A DNA stretch of 64,000 nucleotides from Phanerochaete sordida. Taxonomy: Eukaryota > Basidiomycota > Agaricomycetes > Polyporales > Phanerochaetaceae. The notes beneath the pieces were generated by a model. That model saw only the letters and a list, made by a program, of their open reading frames with translations. It did not search any database and was not told the origin of the DNA. Positions 10,589 to 21,068 of the stretch are shown here, piece by piece. Location: contig BPQB01000054.1 of assembly GCA_019973155.2 (NCBI GenBank), positions 124,001 to 188,000 of the forward strand, read 5' to 3'. The first letter of the stretch is position 1. Each line of letters opens with the position of its first letter. Made by a program: the position numbers and the translations under genes.

Positions 10589-12903
10589 CTATCTCCCGAG
10601 GGGGTACCCCCGCTCGGCAATGCCGCGCACGGCTTCGTAGAAAGTATATCCTCCGTGGTCGTCGCGTTGGGCGGCCGAGCTGAAGTTCGAGGGCTGAAAG
10701 ATCTGGGTATCCGGCTGGCAGATCGTGCCCGGACGCGGTAGTGTGCCGTCATTGAAGTACGCGTGGATCGCGTTCGCCGTGCAGGTCGAGAAGCCCGAAA
10801 GCGACGTGTGCTGCGGGTGTACGATAATTAGTGACGTCTGTGAGGACAGTAGGGAACTGGTGCGTACGCCCGTGGAGTTCTGCTGGAGGAGCACGGAGCC
10901 ACCGAACCCTGCCGACATGTTGCGTGCGCTGGCGAGAGGACATACGGGATCTACACGGAATTGTTAGATATGAATATTTCGAATCCATGCGGAGGCGTAC
11001 CATAAGTATTGCTGATCATGAGGATAGGTGTGCTTGTGTTCGTGATGAAGGACCCTAGACGTAAATTTGAGCCGCTAGCTATACCCTGCACGCGTGTTAA
11101 ACCCACCATTGAATGTGTCCCTGGAGCGCATCTTCCATCCGCTAAACGCAGGTGTCATCTCAGAACAGCTCCTGGTTGGACAAGAAAGGGCAGACGTACT
11201 TGCACATCCCAGCACCGGTCGGGTACCAGTACGGCGCGAACCTCGCGGACACATTGACCGCCGCCTCATACTGCTCATGCGCCTGCTCGAACGTGACGTT
11301 CACCCGTCCCAGAATATCTCCGCACTCTATCGCAGTCTTCGCGTCGAGCGGGCCCTTGAACGGGCCCGGCGGCGCGCCGCCGAGGCCCTTGAACATCGCC
11401 ATCATGGAGCTCGCCCAGACTGCGGTAGCGTTCCCCTGCTCGAGCTGCACAAGCGCGTCGGCAGCGGTAGGCCACGTCGTGTACGGGTTGTACAGCGTCT
11501 CGAGGAGCTGCTGCACGATGACGCCGTAGTCGACGACGCCGAAGAGCGTCGGCACGCCGGGTGCGTCGGACACGACCGGGATTGGGTTTGTGCGGAGGGA
11601 CATCACGAGCTTGTGGACACGCGCGTGGATTAGTGCGGTGCTGTTCTCGTAAATCGCGCACAGTGACGGCCCCGCGGCCAGGCAGGCGCTGTAGATAGAC
11701 TCCAGCGCGGCGTCGGTAGACGATAGGGACTGAGTCGAGACCCCTGGCGGCAGCTGGTCAGAAATCAAATTATATGATACGTCTCGGTAGTACACTTACC
11801 AGCGTACCACTCATGCGCGTTTGCGACACCGTCGATGATGAAGCGTCCCACGTTCTGCGGGAACATCGCTGCGAAGCTGAAGGCTTATACAATCAGCGAG
11901 ATAGCCTTGTCACCATCGTCAAAGGTACTCACGTCGAGCCAAGTACCGTCCCATACCTGTTTGATACATCAGCACCATACCGGCTGAGCGCGGAGATACT
12001 ACGTACGAAACGCCCCAATAGTTGACCTTCTCGAACCCGAACGCGCGCACGATGCTGAGCATGTCCATCGCGACCGCCGGGGTCGACACCGCCTGAGAGA
12101 CATTGGCGATGCGCTCCTCCGCGAGCTTCCCAAAGACCTGCTCCTGCGCAAACCCAATACCGAACGCTTCATGGGACGAGTTGAAGTTCTGCTCAAAGTC
12201 GCTGTAGAACTGGAGTGCTTCGGTCGACGAGTGCCAGATTGCAAGAGTTGGAGTCGTGTTTCCCGTCGCTGGTGCACGTAATCGGTGGGCCAAAGCATGC
12301 ATATAGAAAGAGGATAGACGTACCTCGCGGGTCGAAGCCAACAAGGTCGTATGCAGGGCCGATGATCTCACGGAAATATGCGCCGAACTGTTGCAGGTAT
12401 CCGACGCCTGATGCCTGTGGGCCACCAGGTCCGCCTGGAAAATGAAGCAGAGACTCAGAGAGTAAGTGACTGCAGTACCGGAATGATAATTAGCTTGCCA
12501 GGGTTGAAGAGGATAGATCCGAGGTAGTTAGGGTCGTCGCGGGAGTAGTTCGACGGCGACATCATGACGGCGATTTGTGCTTCACCTGCACTAGGGTCGG
12601 AATAGTACAGCGGCACCTGGAAGAGACATGAGATGACAGTTCGTTAGGTCATGGGGAGGATACACACCATCAGTCGAGCGCATTTATAAGTGTTAAAGCA
12701 TGGTGTCCAAGTCAGGTTTGTCGACGCAGTGATCTGGTAGTAAGCTGAATCAGGATACTATGCGCGCGATGCTGAAGGGGGCGTACATTCGACCAACTAA
12801 ACGTGTCACCTCTGGCGTCGAGGGATTTGGCCAGGGAGCCCTGTAGAGCTGCAAGGGCAGTAATGACACTCGCCAGACGCCGAGAGGCTCGCATGCTGAA
12901 CAC
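10589..12903 (-). CDS. Secreted alpha/beta-hydrolase, TAP-like, copy 3
   Basis: This is a full-length family member. The N-terminus (M-F-S-M-R-A-S-R-R-L-A followed by an Ala/Leu-rich core ending near A-K-S-L) is a signal peptide, followed by R-G-D-T-F-S-W-S-N. The order of motifs is C-F-N-T-Y-K-C-A-R-L, Y-Y-S-D-P-S-A-G-E-A-Q, G-G-P-G-G-P-Q-A-S-G, F-D-P-R-A-T-G-N-T-T-P, nucleophile Y-W-G-V-S-Y-G-T (split by an intron near 11960-12005), acid D-P-V-C-P-L near 10950 and catalytic His in T-G-H-T-S-L-S-G near 10811. The second coding intron has a GC donor (about 12496) where copy 4 has GT. An ATAAATA element at about 12941-12949 sits 40 nt upstream of the start. No frame damage was seen. Confidence 0.87.
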
Positions 12904-13694
12904 AGAAGTGGACGCTCCCTTTCAAGTCGCCCGCTGAACGTATTTATCCGTCCTTAAAGGCGAAAGAGCAGTGCCGCCGCCCACCGCGCGTCGCACACCT
13001 GACACCGGGCGCGCACCGCAGGAGCGTCCTGCCTGTGCGCAAGCGAGCGCGCATTGCTTCTGCGCGGCTGCGCGCCGAGCCGCGGGCGTACGCGCCTCGA
13101 CGTGCGGTGCGCCGCCGCGGCCGGCAACGGAAGCGGGCGGTGGGCGCGTGCTGCGCCATCAGCGTTGGGCAAGCGAGCGGGGCCTCGAGACGGCTTGGCA
13201 TCCATGTTCCCCACATTCGCCGTTGACCGTGCTATGAACAGGCCCTTGACGCCGTCTAGAGTATCTGCTATGTCCAGCTCCAGGACCCCCAAGCTCGTAG
13301 TCATTCTGTTAGCGAGCAGATGAATGCGCCCAACGATAGGGCGGGTTACCGTACGTCCCTGGCGGATGGATCAGCGAGGAATTCTGGAAGGAGCTCTGGG
13401 ATGCGACCGAATGTCAAGGTGCACGGAATGCTTGTATTCGCGTCAGTAATTCTTCGGAGCGGCCCAGGTATCTTAAATATTCAACGCGCTTCAGCGTCGG
13501 GAACGTGTCCTATTGCCTGCGCGACGTCAATATTGCTACATTTGCCACACCGGAGTATCCAGTACTGGTCTTCGGGCTTATAACTGTACATGTCTAGTGG
13601 TCCGTGTTCGTACCGTTCACTTCAGATTTTCCTTTTCCAGTGCCCCTGGCACCTTCGTAATCTTTCACTTTCCAATAGCCTGTATCTCTGCTCG
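12904..13694. other. GC-rich intergenic tract upstream of hydrolase copy 3
   Basis: The tract holds the TATA-like element of copy 3 and a very GC-rich stretch (about 12965-13200) that opens several frames by composition alone. No gene is supported. Confidence 0.4.
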
Positions 13695-14404
13695 TTAACC
13701 GACGGCCGCAGCCCGTAGAGGAAGACTGCACGAACCGAGCGTGGTTTGGAAGAAGCGTGCTCCTATGAGGCTGAAGATAGTGCCGAACCAAAGGAGAAGC
13801 TGAACCAGAGGAATCAGCGGAGGAAGGACCAGAGCCATGAGGTCTTCTGGGTGATAGAAGTCCTCATGTTCGGCGATCTGGAGGAGGTTCGGGTCGTCTG
13901 CGCCGGGCTTCAGTCGCAGGTGCACGATCAGCCTAGGCAACGAGACGCAGGCGATGAGCGTTCATCCTCAAGGAGAACAAGAACCATACCGCGCAGGATG
14001 GGCTGCAAGAGGCGAGTAGCGGATGTGGAATACTTGGACGACTTCGATGTATGCCTCGCGCTTCTCCGAGTCGTACGTGTAGCTGGGAACGTCGATCTTG
14101 AGGATGGGGGACATGACACGGTACCACCTGAATTCGTTTGGAATCGAGTCGCGATTTGAGAGAAGGGGACACTCACTGCAGGATTCCTAGAATGGCATTC
14201 CGGGAGTTCGGTCCCGGCCAAACCCTGCAGAGTGGGTGACGAAAGGCCGCGTCTGGCGCGTAGTATCTAGGCCAGCAGGTAAGCAAGTCACTACTTGAGA
14301 CTTGAAGACGTTTACCTGAGAACCGCAGCTTTCTGGATATCCGCGTTTATGGATGCGGTGACGGCGTTCACGACGTCTGGGATATCTTTCTGCGGGTCAT
14401 CCAT
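13695..14404 (-). CDS. SnoaL/NTF2-fold-like small protein
   Basis: Four exons are read on the minus strand (exon 1 14404-14316, exon 2 from 14266, then about 14128-13994 and 13937-13695), and all junctions keep frame. The product is roughly 200 residues. Motifs seen in order are M-D-D-P-Q-K-D-I-P-D-V-V, R-Y-Y-A-P-D-A-A-F-R-H-P-L, W-P-G-P-N-S-R-N-A-I-L, Y-R-V-M-S-P-I-L, F-H-I-R-Y-S-P-L and E-D-F-Y-H-P-E-D-L. A hydrophobic C-terminal segment (P-P-L-I-P-L-V-Q-L-L-L-W-F) follows. The D..F.HP..V-x-P-G pattern resembles basidiomycete SnoaL-like proteins with an NTF2-type fold, some of which are cyclases or isomerases, but no activity can be assigned. Three decayed relatives lie next to hydrolase copies 6 and 7. 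Confidence 0.7.
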
Positions 14405-14933
14405 GTTAACTCACGACCGCCGGGGAAGAAGCAGGACTGTGGGCTTTGCGTTCTGCTGAGCGTTCGCTGAGGGAGCTTGGATGCGCGTTGCGGTGGTGGT
14501 TGAAGTCAAGAGGTGTGGACATGGACATCGTAGCGTTGGCTAAGTTCATGCGCGACGGGCACGACGTCATGACCACTCGGACCTAGTCCATGTGGTGCCC
14601 ACGTGGAGCAAGCGCTGACTCAAACGCCCGCCCTGGTGGGTCCGGTGCGGTAGGTTTACGACCAAGACGTCTCACTTAAGTCCAAAAGCAACGAGGCCAT
14701 CGCTCGTGGCAAGTGTCGTTGCTGCACAGAACCACGCATCGTTCTGGGATAAAATATTCCTCCGATGCGATTCTTCGCAGCGCCCCGCTCGGTCTTGAGT
14801 GTACTGTCGCAGTGGGCCGTCAAATAATTTAATCCTGCTCTATACATACTGAACATCATTGCAGAAATTGTCTACTCACTGGCCGTGCTTGCGCAAGTCC
14901 TCAGCTCTACGAGTGATCAATTCCCACTACAAT
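14405..14933. other. Intergenic tract
   Basis: This lies between the SnoaL-like gene and the stop of hydrolase copy 4. I see no gene, repeat or RNA signal. Confidence 0.4.
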
Positions 14934-17177
14934 CTACACTCGCCGCGCAAGCAGCCTCTTCTGGAACCACTTCGCGCCCTCCAGCGCACGCTTTGCCGCG
15001 CTGAAGTCCGCCGCGCGCAGATCGCGCCGGCCTATGGCCCCAGCGCTCGCAGTGTCGTTCGTCGGTGCGAAAGGCTGCGTGTCCGGCTGGCAGATCGTGT
15101 CCTCCGTCGGCAGCGTGCCGTTGGCAAAGAAGGCACCGATGGCTTGCGCGGCGCATGCCGAGAAGCCCGAGAGGGATGAGTGCTGGTGAGAGATGTCAGT
15201 AAATATTTGTGCGAGGAGTGATGAAAGAATGCTTACTCCAGTGGAGTTCTGCGTGAGAAGCACCGAGTTGGAGAAACCCTTCGACATCTTGCGGCCGCTG
15301 GATCACGGTATCAGCGCCATACTTGCGAATCAGAGAAGAGCGTACCTCTGGATAGGCGTGACTGGATCTGCGGTACTGTCGTGAGCGAGACGGAGCTGAG
15401 GGAGCAAATTGACTGACCAAGCGTATTACTGATGAACAAGATAGGTTTGCTCGTGTTCGTCTCGAAGGAGCCTGTGTTTATCGTCAGTACCGCTGTCCTC
15501 TGTGCTCTTGGAAGAGCCCACCATTGAATTGGTCCTTCGCCTTCAGCGGCCATGTTCTGCTCTCAATCAGCACGACCGCTTCTCGGCGTTCCAGGGAAGA
15601 CTCACGAGCATGGTCCAGTTGTGACAGGCCACCAGTCACCCCCAAACTCGCTCAAGTTGCGGACGATGGCATAGTCGGCTTGCGCCCGCTCGAATGTGCC
15701 GCGCCGGTCGACCAGCGCGTCGCCGCAGAGGATCGGCGCCATGACATCTACGCTGCCGATGACAAGCGGCCGCTCGGGGGTCGCGCATAGGTCGGTGGGA
15801 TCCACAGCGGGTATGCCGAGCGCTTCATAGAGCAGGGACGCATTGCCGTTCTCGAGCCCAACGAAGGCATCCGCGAACGCAGGCCCGTTGCCGTACGGGA
15901 AATACACCGTCTGGAAGAACGCCTCGTGCGCCGCCGTGTAGTCCACCGTGGCAAACGTGACGTTCGTCGGACTTGTAGCGTTGAAGATGGTGAGCGGCGC
16001 GGCGTGGAGCTGGGTGAGGATCCGCGACACGCGCGCCGCGACGGCGGAGGTCGTGTTCTCCCAGAGCGCGCAGTTGGAAGGGCCGGCGGCGACACAGGCG
16101 TCGTAGACTGAAGTGAGCGCGGCGGTCGTGTCGAGGAGAGAACTGTTGTCGTGTGCGCCTGCGAACAGTCAGCTCGAGGTAACGCGGGCGGCGAAATGCG
16201 TACCGTAATACCACTGGTAGGAATCGAAGACGCCGTCGATGATCACGCGCCCAACGTTCTGAGGGAACATTGCCGCGAAAGTTGCGCCAAGGACGGATCC
16301 GTACCTCCATACACACTGTCAGCACGCGCCTGCGAAGGCTCGAAAGACGGAGGGGTGACGTACGAGACACCCCAATAGTTGACCTCCTCGTACCCAAACG
16401 CGCGCGCGATCTGGAGCATATCAGTCGCGACGGCAGGCGTGCTAACGGACTCCGCGACAGTCTGCGCACGTAGCGTCGCGAGCTCGCCCAGGATCTGCGA
16501 CTGCGCGTAGATCTGGCCGACGGACGAGACGCCGGCGTCCGCGTTGTACGGATACGAGCTGAAGAACTCAATCGCCTCGACGGCGGACGCGAAGACGGAG
16601 AGGTACGGCGTCGTGTCGCCGACGCCGCGCGGGTCGAAGCCGACGAGGTCGTACTGCGCGCCGATGATCTCGCGGAAGTACGTCTCGTACTCGAGCAGGT
16701 ACTCGACGCCCGAGTCGCCCGGGCCGCCTGCGGGGTGCATGAGCATGGCCAGACAGCTCATGAGGTAGGATGCGCACCAGGGTTGAACAAGATGGGTCCA
16801 AGATAGTTTGCGTCACCGACGGAGAAGTTTGAGGGAGACACGGCGACGGCGATTTGCGCCTCGCCGGCGCTGGTGTTGGAATATTGCAGAGGGACCTATA
16901 CACGACATCAACAGCGGTATGATACAAAGCGCGTTCAAGCGTGTAGATTCACATACAGTCAAACGTGCACATTTCAATGTGTCGTAGCACGGCGTCCACG
17001 ACAAGGTCTTAGACGCGTTGATCTGTAAAAGTAAATGAGGTCGGTGCGGATTCTCCAGGCGTTACGACATACCGAAGGCCAGTCAAAGCCGGGAGCGGAG
17101 TCGCGGCGCGCGAGACGTGCGCAGGCTGCAGAGATGAGGGCGGTGGCGACAAAAGTGCTGAGAACGTTGGACCGCAT
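14934..17177 (-). CDS. Secreted alpha/beta-hydrolase, TAP-like, copy 4
   Basis: This copy appears intact. A signal peptide (M-R-S-N-V-L-S-T-F-V-A-T-A-L-I-S-A-A) ends at A-R-L-A-R-R-D, the same R-R-D pro-motif as copies 6 and 7. It is followed by C-Y-D-T-L-K-C-A-R-L-T, G-G-P-G-D-S-G, F-D-P-R-G-V-G-D-T-T-P, nucleophile Y-W-G-V-S-Y-G-S (intron-split near 16300-16370), acid D-P-V-T-P-I near 15360 and His in T-G-H-S-S-L-S-G near 15240-15182. The C-terminus ends W-F-Q-K-R-L-L-A-R-R-V. A TATAAG element at about 17228-17236 lies some 55 nt upstream of the ATG at 17177. The second intron (donor GTGCGC near 16774) marks the site where copy 3 uses a GC donor. Confidence 0.87.
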
Positions 17178-17896
17178 GTCGGAGTACGATCTGCAAAATG
17201 AGGCTCAGCATCTTGTTGCGCTGGTGCTTATATGCATATTCGCCCACTTCTGCGGACGCATCGCCCACGATCGACTCCGCGAGGGTACTGGAGTGCTCAT
17301 GACACTCGCCTTGCTATAGGCAATGCAGATACCTATTCGGCATGGCACCCAGAGGTAGCCGTGCGCGTGCATCTTTCCGGTGGAGCCCCGCGCCCCCTGC
17401 GCTGATGGCGCAGCTACATCCGCCGGACGTGGATCTCGGCCGAGTAGGTCGGAGCGAGCACGTGCAGGGCATGCAGGACGTGCCGAAAGCTGTAGCGATG
17501 CCCGCGTCGTCGTGTTTTGGATGCGTACAGCTTGCGCGTACCTGACGAGCTGCGATCAGTGGGCAATGAGGTCCGTTGCATACGCCACTTATGCGGGGCG
17601 TACGCGAGCGATGATGACCCTGCTTTTCATTATGGATAACCCTGCAGGACATCAATTGGAGTAGAGGATGGGGTCAGAAGCAGTGACGCACCGCCGAAGA
17701 GCGACGTTCGTCGTTTCCGAGATCGAACGGGCCTCATAAGCATTGCGCAGACCGCAGAACGTACTTCCGATGGTCAAATTACCAAACAGAAGGTTTATTG
17801 CGCCAAGGAGGCCCAGGAAAATGGAAGGGTGTCTACGCGCTCCAGATCGTGTGGAATGCGACCGACTACGGAGAGATGTGACTGTTAGAGCTCTTT
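17178..17896. other. Intergenic tract between copies 4 and 5
   Basis: It contains the TATA element of copy 4. An open frame at 17652-17900 (-) encodes a hydrophobic segment (F-L-G-L-L-G-A-I-N-L-L-F-G) followed by a short tail. It could be a relic of a membrane protein, but nothing else supports it. Confidence 0.35.
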
Positions 17897-20194
17897 TCAA
17901 AGACCATACCTAGCATCTCCTTGAAGCCCTCCGCGCTTCAAAACCCGCCGCCAGCCAGCTTCGCGCCTCTTCAAGCCCCGACTTGCCAGCGCACCGTCGG
18001 CAGCACCACCGAAGATGATGTCCTTAGTCTGGCACACAGTGCCTGGCGCCGGCAGGGTGCCATTGGCGAAATAGGCCCTCAGAGCCAGCGCTGTGCACGT
18101 CGAGAAGCCTGATTGCGAGGTGTGCTGAGCGAATAGGGCGTGCATCAGCACACTGGGGCAGGCGATGGGAGGAGTACGCACCCCAGTCGAGTTCTGTTGC
18201 AGGACAACTGACCCAACGAAGCCGGCAGACATGTTGTGGGCGCTGTAGGCGATGATCGGAATATGTGGCAGGCGGGGTCCTGGCAGGGTGTACTCACTTT
18301 GCAATCGGGGTTATCGGGTCTGCAGGAGGAGTTCAATGAGAAGGATGACAGTTCGGAAGGTAGCTATTCATGGCTTACCATGAGTATTGCCGACCAGCAA
18401 GAGTGGGAAGCCAGTGTTGGTTTCGAAAGAAGCTGGGCCGGGTCTTAGGAATGTGATACGCGCCGATTTCGAAGCCAACTTACCATTCATACGATCCTTT
18501 CCGCGGATCGTCCACCCCCTACTCTTGATTAGTAATCACAGCGCACGACAAGAAGAGATACCACGTACGAGCATAGCCCCTGTGTCGTCGGGTACCACGA
18601 CGTGGCGAGTCCAGTAATATTCAACATAGCCTCGTATTCCGCCTCCGCCTCCTGCACCGTCTTGACCGTGTCCACCACGCTGTCTCCACATATAATCGGC
18701 GCTTCGACGTCGATTGAGCCCACAGTGAACATCTCATCCGCGGCCGTGCACGCGTCGAGGCTGGAGAACCACGCCTTGGTCGAGCCCGCGTACATCGGCG
18801 CGCCGTCGCCGTGCTCGAGCGCGACGACGGCCTGCGTGAACTCCAGCGGGCCATCGTACGGGCTCCCGACCATGCCGAGGAGCTGGCCGACGATGAGCGC
18901 GTAGTCCACAACCGCGAACGCCGGCGCGGCGGAGGAGTTGAACACCGGCACAGGTGCGACCGCCACGCTCTCGATGAGCCGGTTGACCCGCGCGCGGACC
19001 AGCGCAGGCGTCGCTTCGTAGATGGGGCATGCTGACGGCCCCGCGGCGACGCATGCGGCGTAGATGTCTTCAAGTGCAGCGTCGGTGTCGGTCAGGCTGC
19101 CCTTCGCGAAGTAGTTGCCTGGGAGCGTCGCGTCCGGTGAGATAACGACGGAGATCAGACCACACAGGACAGACCTTGGTACCACTCGTGCGCGTTCACG
19201 ACGCCGTCAATGGCGATGCGGCGGATGTTGTCAGGGAACATTGCCGCGAACGTCGCGCCGAGGACCGAGCCATACCTACATCACCCTTCAGCTCTAGTCT
19301 GCCTGTAGTACAATGAAATTTACGCACGAGATGCCATAGTAAGTGAGCTTGTCCTGTCCTAGCGCGCGCGAGATGGCGAGCATATCCCTTGCGACGGCTG
19401 GTGTCGACACGGACTCCGCAATCGTGCGCGCGCGGGCGCTGGCGAGATCGTCGAGGAGGTGCGCGGAGGCGACTACGCGACCGATGGAGGACACGGACTC
19501 GTTCGCGTTGAGCGGGAACGCGTCGAGGAACGCGAAGGCTTCCATGGACGACTCAAAGAGTGCGATAGCGGGCGTCGAGTGGCCGACGCCTATAATGTTT
19601 TCAGTATGTATGGGAGAGAAGGTTGATAGGACAACACACCGCGCGGGTCGAAGCCGACAATGTCGTAGTTAGGGCCAAGCACTGCTCGAAAAAGCTCTGC
19701 GTCCTCGACGACTGCGTCGACGCCAGAACCGCCAGGGCCGCCTGAGGAGCCTTTATGTCAGCACTCCTGCAGCATAACAGTGCATAGATAGCCGTGCCTG
19801 GATTAAACAGCAGCGGCCCAAGATACGCGGGGTCGTCGCGCGACACGTTTGCTGGAAGCATAACGACGGCAATCTGCGCTTCCCCGGCGCTTGCATTTGA
19901 ATATTGTAGCGGTACCTAGTGAAAGGTGTCAAAAAGGCGCGTTATTAGAGGGAACATCGTACGTACGGTGAGACGAGCGCATTGGAACCCATCGTAGCAG
20001 GGGCTCAGCGTCAGGTTCGTCGACGGGTTGAGCTGCTTGCGAGATCAGCACTCGCATTGACAGATACATACGAACCCCACATTTGTCCAGTTGAACGTAT
20101 CATCGCGTCTGGAAAAGGTCCTCGCGGCGGCGAGGCTACTGAGGTACAACGCGAGGGCGACATTTCGGAGGGTGAGGCTGTTGAAGGTGCGCAT
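17897..20194 (-). CDS. Secreted alpha/beta-hydrolase, TAP-like, copy 5
   Basis: The start at 20194 begins M-R-T-F-N-S-L-T-L followed by a hydrophobic core and A-R-T-F-S-R-R-D, a signal peptide with an R-R-D motif. The nucleophile is Y-Y-G-I-S-Y-G-S (intron-split near 19290-19345), followed without intron by [10 protein letters not shown]. Copies 1-4 have an extra intron there, so copies 5-7 form one subgroup. The acid motif lies near 18310 and the His motif H-T-S-Q-S-G-F near 18127. Copies 6 and 7 stop after a Gly-Leu, but here that stop has become CAA and the frame runs on seven residues (Q-G-D-A-R-Y-G-L) to TGA at 17897. A TATATGAA-like box lies at 20230-20236. Confidence 0.85.
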
Positions 20195-20229
20195 GGTGAT
20201 CATATCGATATGGAGCTTGCCCACGGGCT

Positions 20230-20236
20230 TCATATG
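20230..20236 (-). promoter_or_regulatory. TATA-like box of hydrolase copy 5
   Basis: The ATATGAA word followed by GCCC is conserved upstream of copies 5, 6 and 7 at 34-41 nt before the ATG. The ATG inside this word is therefore promoter, not a start codon. Confidence 0.5.
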
Positions 20237-20249
20237 CGCTCTATGCAAT

Positions 20250-20914
20250 ACTGCGTGATCTCAATAATTTGTCGCGGCCCTAGGGATCTCAGTACAGCCG
20301 CGAGCATGTCAACTTGCGCGGAGATAACGCCCACGTCACAGCTCTTTCCTCGAGAATTGTACTGCCGAGCACTTGCACGCGCACAACAAGGCTGATATTG
20401 TGCCTGAGCATTGGTACACTGATGAAGTTGCTGCGCGTAAGACAAGGTTCGCCGCCGAAGTGCTGCATGATGATTTATTTGACTGCGGAACGCAGTACGA
20501 GGATGACGGATCTGCGAAACGACGCACGTTCAGTATTCAAATATTCTAACTCGATCGACCGTGCGGACGCGGCGGAACTCACCTGTCAGGGCTATGCCAG
20601 CACCGCGGTGTCAGGTTGCTGCGTCCGCAGGCGGCGGTCGCCACGCTGCCATGAAGAGACTGCGCGTCGCTTGCGTCTGGCTTGAGGAAGGTCTCGCTCA
20701 ATTGCGAAGGCCTCACCCAATTGCACAGGATAGCCAGAACGATTCGCGAGGCAGGGCTATGATAGAAGCTTGCGCGGGGCCAATATCTTTTGAGTCTGCA
20801 TGCTTCCTGTAGTTAGGCGTGCAAACTCAACATGTAGACCATTGGTGAATCGGTTTTCGACTGCATTCCTTAACAAAAGGTCACGTTGAGCAAGATACAT
20901 TTTATGCGCAGACA
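20250..20914. other. Upstream tract of hydrolase copy 5
   Basis: Parts of this tract (about 20560-20660) are recognisably similar to the upstream regions of copies 6 and 7, so promoters were duplicated together with the genes. No gene is supported. Confidence 0.4.
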
Positions 20915-21020
20915 CAACTGACCTCCCGCGCACTGCACTTGTGAAGTGTCTACTCGACCTGAATGTACGCTGCGGGTCGTACGTGTAGCTCCGAACGTTA
21001 CTCTTCAGGGGTCAATGCGT
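20915..21020 (-). pseudogene. SnoaL-like relic D (exon 3 fragment)
   Basis: About 100 bases align by eye with the third exon of the intact SnoaL-like gene around 14030-14130, including the shared block GTCGTACGTGTAGCT on the plus strand. The frame is not maintained. It lies just downstream of the stop of hydrolase copy 6. Confidence 0.45.
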
Positions 21021-21068
21021 CGCAATGCCACCTCGTCAGCATGAGATATATTCACCGCCTCTGACATC

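Noticed and set aside
20230..20236. ATG within ATATGAA as start of hydrolase copy 5
   Set aside because: The same word precedes copies 6 and 7 as TATATGAA and fits a TATA box. The next ATG starts a proper signal peptide.
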